Below are positions 25,276 to 30,632 of a DNA stretch of 42,767 nucleotides, one piece after another. The notes beneath the pieces were generated by a model that was not told the DNA's origin, did not search any database, and worked only from the letters and a program-made list of their open reading frames with translations. Position 1 is the first letter of the stretch; every line of letters begins with the position of its first letter. The position numbers were made by a program, and so were the translations under genes. The stretch is from an uncultured Prevotellaceae bacterium (lineage in GTDB: Bacteria > Bacteroidota > Bacteroidia > Bacteroidales > Bacteroidaceae): the NCBI GenBank assembly GCA_947167935.1, contig CAMVJU010000010.1, positions 1 through 42,767 of the forward strand. The letters are read 5' to 3'.

Positions 25276-25854
25276 ATGGAGCAGAAATACAACACCTCGG
25301 GGCTGGGTACGGAGCTGGTAAGGCTGCGGGAGTTTTGCAATCAGGAGGGCGAGGCCGTGACCTATTGCAAGGGCGAACTGCTGGAGCATCAAGACGAGCC
25401 GGCAAAATGGATTGCTTACGTGGAGAGCGGGGCCTTCAAATACATGACAAAGGGCATGAGCGACGACAAGACGCACATCACCTGGTTCTCGTTTAAGGGC
25501 GAGTTCGTGGCCGACTATCCCCGTTTCCTCTATGGCCGTCCGGCGCAGTCCACCATCGAGGCAATGATGCCCAGTCGCGTGTTGAGAGTCAGCGGCGAGA
25601 GTCTGAGACAGTTCTTCAGCCAGGACATCGAGGCGATGGAGATACGAGCCATCATCGCCGAGCATATCCTCTGCCAGTTTCATGAGCGCTATATCGACCT
25701 CCATTGTGCTACTCCCCGTGAGCGTTACGACATGCTGATGCAGCGTTGCCCAGGCATCGTGAACGAACTGCCGCTCAATGCCATCGCCTCATTTCTGAAC
25801 ATCACACCGAAGACCCTCTCGATGCTGCGTCGCGACATCACATACGGCAAGTAA
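25276..25854 (+). CDS. Crp/Fnr-family transcriptional regulator
   Basis: 192 residues with the Bacteroidetes short Crp/Fnr layout: an N-terminal cyclic-nucleotide-binding-like beta-roll (VTYCKGELLEHQDEPAKWIAYVESGAFKY, split over about 27-60; FVADYPRFLYGRPAQSTIEAM) and a C-terminal helix-turn-helix (LPLNAIASFLNITPKTLSMLRRDI). No Fe-S cysteine cluster like that of FNR is evident. Possible ligand unknown. It ends 22 bp before an operator-like palindrome of N4 geometry (25877-25892). A weaker GTTTAT-N8-ATAAAC palindrome (25237-25256) lies just upstream of the gene. Auto- or cross-regulation is plausible but inferred. Confidence 0.88.
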   Translation: MEQKYNTSGLGTELVRLREFCNQEGEAVTYCKGELLEHQDEPAKWIAYVESGAFKYMTKGMSDDKTHITWFSFKGEFVADYPRFLYGRPAQSTIEAMMPSRVLRVSGESLRQFFSQDIEAMEIRAIIAEHILCQFHERYIDLHCATPRERYDMLMQRCPGIVNELPLNAIASFLNITPKTLSMLRRDITYGK

Positions 25855-25876
25855 AAGCCCTCTCTCATTCAAAATC

Positions 25877-25892
25877 CTTTACCCATGTAAAG
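25877..25892. promoter_or_regulatory. Palindromic operator CTTTAC-N4-GTAAAG, site B
   Basis: CTTTACCCATGTAAAG, in the context AAAATCCTTTAC...GTAAAGACTTT shared with site A. It begins 76 bp before the -7 box at 25953. Confidence 0.6.
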
Positions 25893-25899
25893 ACTTTCA

Positions 25900-25939
25900 C
25901 CCTCGGCACTTACTTTCTGGGTTTTGCCGAGGGCTTTTT
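25900..25939 (+). terminator. Terminator of the Crp/Fnr gene
   Basis: CCCTCGGCA (25900-25908) pairs with TGCCGAGGG (25925-25933) and is followed by CTTTTT. Perfect 9-bp stem, 16-base loop. Confidence 0.8.
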
Positions 25940-25952
25940 GTGTGCCTTTTCA

Positions 25953-25960
25953 TACCTTTG
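25953..25960 (+). promoter_or_regulatory. -7 promoter box of the candidate small RNA
   Basis: TACCTTTG, with no start codon and long reading frame behind it but a hairpin-rich 110-nt stretch ending in a terminator. Confidence 0.6.
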
Positions 25961-25964
25961 CATC

Positions 25965-26078
25965 GTGAGTCTTTGGACTCGTCATGAGACACTCAATAGT
26001 CTCATGCCACACTTCCATAAAGACTCTCTCGTTTTAAGAGCAGGCAGTTTCCGTCGTGATGACGGGGACTGCTTTTTG
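25965..26078 (+). ncRNA. Candidate structured small RNA, about 110 nt
   Basis: Bounded by a -7 box (25953-25960) and a strong terminator. Hairpins in order: GAGTC/GACTC with TTTG loop (25967-25980); an 8-bp CATGAGAC/GTCTCATG stem (25983-26006); a weak CTCT/AGAG (26026-26040); and a 12-bp stem 26044-26055/26061-26072 with loop GTGAT and T5 tail (26073-26077). No good reading frame is inside. It lies between the Crp/Fnr gene and a PstS-like lipoprotein gene; it could be a free RNA or a leader that attenuates the lipoprotein gene. I do not recognise an Rfam family. The 5' end is estimated from the promoter. Confidence 0.55.
26044..26077 (+). terminator. Terminator of the candidate small RNA
   Basis: A 12-bp stem with two T-G wobbles, 5-base loop and T5 tract. 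Confidence 0.8.
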
Positions 26079-26269
26079 ACAAAATTAACATCTGATGGTG
26101 CAAGATTTCCGTCTTTCGTCGTTTAATCAGATAGAAATGGTTATGACGAAAACGAAGGCTGCGAGTAAGCGAGAGCAATAACAAGCTTGCCTTGATTATT
26201 GCCGAGCGTGAGCAGTCTCGACCGAAGGTCAAAACGAATACGAAAATGAAAATGAAAACGAAAATAGAA

Positions 26270-27283
26270 ATGAGAACAATGATGATTTTGAAAGCCGCCC
26301 TGACAATGTTTGCAGCTGTCACGCTTGCCTCTTGCGGCAGCGATGACAAAGAAAATGCGCCTGTATTGATTATTGACCCAGTAGAGACGAGCTTGGAAAA
26401 GCCAACGGCAACAACCACGCTCAGCCTTTCCAATGCGCCCATCATCGACGGCTCCGATTCCACAGAGCCGCTGAGGAATCTACTGATGTGCCGACTGCTC
26501 GGTATCGACTGCCAATGGATGCAGCGTTTATATTCCAACTCGACGTGGGGCGTCACACCGCAATGGCAATCGTTGAGCAACGAGGACAAATCCACCTTGC
26601 AACGTATCCTTCAGAACCGCAACACACACGGCTCGTTCGTCAGTTTGATTGACGGCGATAACGACATCATCATCACAGCCCGTGGCATCAGCCGTGACGA
26701 ACAGAAGTATGCCGACGAGAAAGGCGTCCAGTTGCTCTCGCGCCCTGTGGCAAAAGATGCTTTCGTGTTTATCGTCAACCCGAAGAATCCCGTCCGTAAC
26801 CTCTCCATCGAGCAGATTCAGAAGATTTACACGGGCGAAATACGCAATTGGAAAGAGGTAGGAGGCAACGATGCCACTATTAATCCTTACGTGCGCAATC
26901 CCAATTCCGGTAGTCAGGAGAAGATGGAAACCATCGTGATGGCCGGGCTGACGATGATTGACTGGCCTGAAATGGTTGGCTATGTGATGCTTGCCCCCTA
27001 TTACCAATTGGCGAACGACGAGAACGGCATTGCCTACACGCCGTTCTATTATTACGACACCATTGTGAACGATGAGTGTACACAGGTCATCGGCGTTAAT
27101 GGCATCGTACCCAGCAAGCAGACCATTGAGGATAATAGCTACCCCTACGTCACCCATGTCATGGCCAGCGTCCGTGCCGACATTGACAAGTCGAGCACCG
27201 CCTATCAGCTGTTCTATCAGCTTGCTACGGGCCAGCACAACGGCATTGTGAAGGAAAGTAGATACATCGTGTATGGGCGTTAA
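26270..27283 (+). CDS. PstS-like substrate-binding lipoprotein
   Basis: About 337 residues. The start at ATG 26270 gives signal peptide MRTMMILKAALTMFAAVTLA with lipobox LASC; other in-frame ATGs at 26246 and 26279 are possible, and the simple AACGAAAATG repeat obscures the RBS. The body is a periplasmic-binding PBP-like fold: FVFIVNPKNPVRNLSIEQIQKIYTGEI(R)NWKEVGG and YVRNPNSGSQEKME are the phosphate-binding-protein signatures. No PstCAB permease is near, so it may be a solitary binding protein or sensor. It lies downstream of the candidate RNA and may be regulated by it. Confidence 0.8.
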   Translation: MRTMMILKAALTMFAAVTLASCGSDDKENAPVLIIDPVETSLEKPTATTTLSLSNAPIIDGSDSTEPLRNLLMCRLLGIDCQWMQRLYSNSTWGVTPQWQSLSNEDKSTLQRILQNRNTHGSFVSLIDGDNDIIITARGISRDEQKYADEKGVQLLSRPVAKDAFVFIVNPKNPVRNLSIEQIQKIYTGEIRNWKEVGGNDATINPYVRNPNSGSQEKMETIVMAGLTMIDWPEMVGYVMLAPYYQLANDENGIAYTPFYYYDTIVNDECTQVIGVNGIVPSKQTIEDNSYPYVTHVMASVRADIDKSSTAYQLFYQLATGQHNGIVKESRYIVYGR

Positions 27284-27317
27284 CATGCTGCTCGTTTCTT
27301 TATAGCAGCCCTTGTCA

Positions 27318-27410
27318 GAAAAAAAGAGGCTCTTTAGCAAAAAAAGGAGGCTCCTCAGCAAAAAAAGGAGGCTCCTCAGCAAATTTTGGAGCCTGCAAAA
27401 TTTGTTAAAC
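27318..27410 (-). repeat. GGAGGCTCC repeat cluster, copy 2
   Basis: Three AGGCTC(C/T) units with A-rich spacers end in GGAGCCTGCAAAATTTGTT plus AAAC, the reverse complement of the head of the 5797-5908 cluster. Part of the gene-free 27284-27740 gap, which otherwise holds the arm-pair repeat and cassette C. Confidence 0.8.
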
Positions 27411-27451
27411 GGCCGAAACAACTCAGTCGTACAAAACATTGCAGTTCAATG

Positions 27452-27591
27452 AGGACAAAAATCTTCAAAAATCAACCAAAAATGGAAATTTGGGACAAAT
27501 TTTTGTAAGTTTTTCGTACATGAGGCGCGCAAATCAACAAAAAACTTCGACGTAAAATAGATTTTTGTCTGATTTTTGAAGATTTTTGTCC
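27452..27591. repeat. Gene-less copy of the GxxExxY-type inverted repeat, 140 bp
   Basis: Left arm at 27452-27484 and right arm at 27559-27591 are near-perfect inverted repeats: ACAAAAATCTTCAAAAATC followed by a second CAAAAAT. The interior carries what may be a third, decayed arm near 27495-27520. No gene inside. Confidence 0.85.
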
Positions 27592-27632
27592 ATAAGAGAG
27601 GATGACTGAGTTGTAACTTTTCCCCAAAAATC

Positions 27633-27648
27633 CTTTACTTAGGTAAAG
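27633..27648. promoter_or_regulatory. Palindromic operator CTTTAC-N4-GTAAAG, site C
   Basis: CTTTACTTAGGTAAAG; its central 4 bases are the reverse complement of those in site A. It begins 75 bp before the -7 box start. Confidence 0.65.
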
Positions 27649-27707
27649 ATTTTTTATCCTTTAGAAAGTTTAACGACCTCAGATTCTGCAGATACGTGTG
27701 AATACCG

Positions 27708-27715
27708 TAACTTTG
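27708..27715 (+). promoter_or_regulatory. -7 box of cassette C
   Basis: TAACTTTG, 25 bp upstream of the ATG; a TCTG at 27685-27688, 19 bp before the box, could be a weak -33. Confidence 0.65.
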
Positions 27716-27740
27716 CAAGAAAATCAAGCGAATAAGAATT

Positions 27741-28553
27741 ATGTATAGGAAATCTATCCTCACCCTCCTGCTCGCCCTCGTCACATTGATGGGGCAGGCA
27801 CAAACGAAGGTCACAGGTCATGTTGTCAACGAACGAGGCGAGACGGTAGAATACGTCAGCATCGGCATTGAAGAGGATAGTGTGGGCGTCATCTCCGACG
27901 CGCAGGGACACTTCACGCTGACGATACCGGCAGGACGCAAAGACGAACTGACCTTCACGCACGTTTCCTACCAGGCGGTGACAATTCCCTATACGACATA
28001 CGCCGATGGGCACGAACTGACCGTGACTCTGAAAGACAAGGTAAACGAACTGGCCGAAGTAGTGGTTGGCAAGAAGAATAAGCCGCACACACTGTCTGGC
28101 AAGTCGTGGGTGAGGACAAGCACGGCAGGCTTCGAGGGCGAATGCAAAGGAGACATAGAATGGGGGCCTGTCTTCAAGAACCGGAAAGACTATCTGCTGA
28201 CCGACATCATGGTTACCATCGACAAGTGCGAGTACGAGGAATGCCTGTTGAGTTTCAACTGCTATGAGATTAAGGACAAGGAATTTATCAATGTACTGAA
28301 CAAACCCATTTACCAGCGTGTCACCCCTGCCGACAATGGGAAACAACTCTACGTAAGCCCCGCGGAGTCCGTCGTGCTGAAAGGCAAGAAGAAATACTGC
28401 GTCACTATCAGTGTAGTCGACATTAAGGGCGGAGGCAGACTCTCTTTCCCCGCCAACTTCAAGAGCAGCTACGCCCGGCACAAAGTTAAAGGTAAGATGC
28501 GGAAGATTCCTGGTTGCCCGATGATTATCGTGAAAGGATATGAAGTCGAATAA
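27741..28553 (+). CDS. Secreted protein with CarboxypepD_reg-like domain
   Basis: 270 residues, signal peptide MYRKSILTLLLALVTLMGQAQ. Residues about 22-105 form a carboxypeptidase regulatory-like fold (VTGHVVNERGETVEYVSIGIEEDSVGVISDAQGHFTLTIPAG split; LTFTHVSYQAVTIPY), ending in LAEVVV, the same join normally made to a TonB plug. The C-terminal 165 residues (Gly/Lys-rich, WGPVFKNRKDYLLTDIMVTI) are not recognised and no barrel follows, so this resembles a periplasmic, non-barrel relative. Transcribed from cassette C and probably with the TlpA-like gene 12 bp downstream. Confidence 0.8.
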   Translation: MYRKSILTLLLALVTLMGQAQTKVTGHVVNERGETVEYVSIGIEEDSVGVISDAQGHFTLTIPAGRKDELTFTHVSYQAVTIPYTTYADGHELTVTLKDKVNELAEVVVGKKNKPHTLSGKSWVRTSTAGFEGECKGDIEWGPVFKNRKDYLLTDIMVTIDKCEYEECLLSFNCYEIKDKEFINVLNKPIYQRVTPADNGKQLYVSPAESVVLKGKKKYCVTISVVDIKGGGRLSFPANFKSSYARHKVKGKMRKIPGCPMIIVKGYEVE

Positions 28554-28565
28554 AACCATACGAAT

Positions 28566-29585
28566 ATGAACAAGAAAACCATCATCACCGCACTGCTCGC
28601 CCTCATCGCAATGACGGGACAGGCACAGACTTTCACTTGGAGAATAGAAGGTACTGTGGCAAACGCTGCACCAACTGACACGCTGATGGTCATCAATGCC
28701 GAGAAACAAAGCAAGATAATTACGCTGCAAGTGAAGGACGGCATCATCATTCCTGCAAGCGGAACGTTGGAGGAGCCTGCTATCTGCTGCATCGCCAAGC
28801 AGGGCAGGCCGGGATGGATTAGAGTATTTGTTCTAGAAAGCGGAACCGTCAATCTCTCGTGTGATTTGGATTTAATCTACCTCAAACAGATTGGCGGTAC
28901 GCCAGTGAATGACGACCTGATGGCCATGCTCTCAGTACAGAACATGAATATTGATATAAACACTTATTTCAAGAAAATGTACGAAGCGGTCAGCTATATC
29001 GTCAGCAGTCATCCAGACCATCCGATATCACCGTATCTTATCGAGCAATGCCAAATGACATTCAAACCCACCGAGACGATAGGTTTGATAGAAAAACTAT
29101 CGCCTAAGTTACAAGCAAGCCTCAATATGCAAAGGTTGAAGGAGAACCTGCAGTTGGCACAGGACACCGAAGAAGGCAAGATGTTCAAGGAACTGACGGG
29201 AAAAACGCCCGACGGACAGCCAACGGCACTCTCCGAATATGTCGGGAAAGGCAGCTATGTGCTTGCTGATTTCTGGGCATCGTGGTGCAGACCCTGCTTA
29301 GAGGGAATACCCTCTATCATTGCGCTTTACGAGAAATATAAGGACAAAGGACTGAAAGTAGTGGGCATTACGGTAAGGGATGCACCCGAGAAATCTGACA
29401 GCATCGTGCAGAGGTTTGACATCCCATTTCCTCAAATATACGAATCCAAGCCGATGACTAATTATGGAGTTATCGGGATTCCCCACATCATTCTCTTTGC
29501 CCCCGACGGCACCATCCTTTCTCGCAGAATTGTAAGCAGCAAAAAACTTGATAAGAAACTCGCAGAAATCTTTGGCGACAATTAG
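28566..29585 (+). CDS. TlpA-like thiol-disulfide protein
   Basis: 339 residues: signal peptide (MNKKTIITALLALIAMTGQAQ), an N-terminal DUF4369-like beta domain (about 22-120, TFTWRIEGTVANAAPTDTLMVIN), a helical linker, and a C-terminal thioredoxin fold with active-site WCRPC (Cys241 and Cys244) and the cis-Pro region GIPHIILF. It would reduce or isomerise disulfides in the periplasm; partner unknown. Close spacing to the CarboxypepD_reg gene suggests one transcript. It overlaps the convergent RhuM-Doc gene by 4 bp at the 3' end. Confidence 0.9.
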   Translation: MNKKTIITALLALIAMTGQAQTFTWRIEGTVANAAPTDTLMVINAEKQSKIITLQVKDGIIIPASGTLEEPAICCIAKQGRPGWIRVFVLESGTVNLSCDLDLIYLKQIGGTPVNDDLMAMLSVQNMNIDINTYFKKMYEAVSYIVSSHPDHPISPYLIEQCQMTFKPTETIGLIEKLSPKLQASLNMQRLKENLQLAQDTEEGKMFKELTGKTPDGQPTALSEYVGKGSYVLADFWASWCRPCLEGIPSIIALYEKYKDKGLKVVGITVRDAPEKSDSIVQRFDIPFPQIYESKPMTNYGVIGIPHIILFAPDGTILSRRIVSSKKLDKKLAEIFGDN

Positions 29586-30568
29586 TTCTTATGGTTAATC
29601 AGATTTACAACGACCTTCACCATCACGTCCTTTTCCTCCGTCCTGCTCTCAGCTATCATCAGGGTAAGGGCTACGAGGGTGTTGTCAGCCAGTCGCTTGC
29701 TGCCGTCAGGACGGTAGAGAATGCCGTTGTTGTTGAGAAACCACAGGAAGAGCGTGGCGGCGATACGCTTGTTGCCGTCGCTGAACGAATGGTTCTTCGT
29801 CACGAGATAGAGCAGCATCGCTGCCTTCTCCTCAATGCTTGGGTAGAGTTCCTCGCCGCCGAAAGTCTGATAGATTTGGCCGATACTGCTTTTGAAGGAG
29901 TCGTCCTTTTCGTTGCCGAAGAGCCAGCTGCTGCCGAATTTTTCGCGAAGCCGGGCAATCTCCTGCATGGCGTTCTCGTAGGTGGCGTGGAAGGATTCTT
30001 TTTCTGTAGTATTGTCTATCGTCAGTCGCTCATAGTCGTAGTTGTCGAGCGTGTCGAGGGCATACGAGTAGTCCACCACCACGTTCAGCAGGTCCTGGCT
30101 CTCAAGGGTGTCGGGCACCTGCTGGTTGGTGATGGCTCGTCCGACAACTTGCACCAACTGTCGCAGTTCGCCAATCTGCTCCTGACGGATACGGTCGTTG
30201 ATGGCGAAGCCTTTGATAAGGTATTGCTTCAGAACACGATTTGCCCATTGACGGAACTTAACACCTCGTTTCGAGTTAACCCTATATCCTACGGAGATAA
30301 TCATATCAAGATTATAATAAGGTATGTGGCGGGTAACCATTCTGGTGCCCTCCTCTCGAACTTGTGCAAATTTTGCACAGGTTGCTTCTTCCTCCAGCTC
30401 ATCAGTTCTGTAGATATTACCGATGTGCCTCAATATAGATGTTCTGTCTGTCTGAAACAACTCTGCCATTTGGGACTGTGTCAACCACACGGTCTCATTC
30501 TCCAGTCGAACATCAATCTGCGTCTGTCCGTCCTCGGTCTGATAGATGACGATTTTTTTCTCTTCCAT
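29582..30568 (-). CDS. RhuM-Doc fusion protein
   Basis: 328 residues. N-terminal RhuM-family domain (about 1-140): VWLTQSQMAELFQTDRTSILRHIGNIY, then YNLDMIISVGYRVNSKRGVKFRQWA. C-terminal Fic/Doc fold (about 195-328) with catalytic His260 in HSFSDGNKRIAATLFLWFL. The motif H-x-F-x-D-(A/G)-N-K-R matches Doc, which transfers phosphate to EF-Tu, rather than AMP-transferring Fic (GNGR); activity on a particular target is inference. No separate antitoxin gene is seen. Preceded by its own -7 box and convergent with the TlpA gene. Confidence 0.9.
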   Translation of the reverse strand: MEEKKIVIYQTEDGQTQIDVRLENETVWLTQSQMAELFQTDRTSILRHIGNIYRTDELEEEATCAKFAQVREEGTRMVTRHIPYYNLDMIISVGYRVNSKRGVKFRQWANRVLKQYLIKGFAINDRIRQEQIGELRQLVQVVGRAITNQQVPDTLESQDLLNVVVDYSYALDTLDNYDYERLTIDNTTEKESFHATYENAMQEIARLREKFGSSWLFGNEKDDSFKSSIGQIYQTFGGEELYPSIEEKAAMLLYLVTKNHSFSDGNKRIAATLFLWFLNNNGILYRPDGSKRLADNTLVALTLMIAESRTEEKDVMVKVVVNLINHKN

Positions 30569-30587
30569 ACGAATCTGATTCTCACTG

Positions 30588-30595
30588 CAAAGTTA
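30588..30595 (-). promoter_or_regulatory. -7 promoter box of the RhuM-Doc gene
   Basis: CAAAGTTA (TAACTTTG on the minus strand), 19 bp upstream of the ATG at 30568. Confidence 0.6.
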
Positions 30596-30632
30596 CGAAA
30601 AAAAATTCAATAAAGAAAAAAAAGGAATAATA

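Larger units (their letters stand above)
27626..27746 (+). promoter_or_regulatory. Duplicated regulatory cassette, copy C
   Basis: Matches 19811-19932 closely. Here the leader ATG (27741) opens a full gene, so this looks like the original or intact arrangement. Confidence 0.75.

Noticed and set aside
26079..26269. Small reading frames between the candidate RNA and the lipoprotein gene
   Set aside because: No start, family or codon pattern; simple repeat sequence.
29591..30613. 340-residue plus-strand frame opposite the RhuM-Doc gene
   Set aside because: The minus-strand protein has clear RhuM and Doc motifs; the other frame has none.
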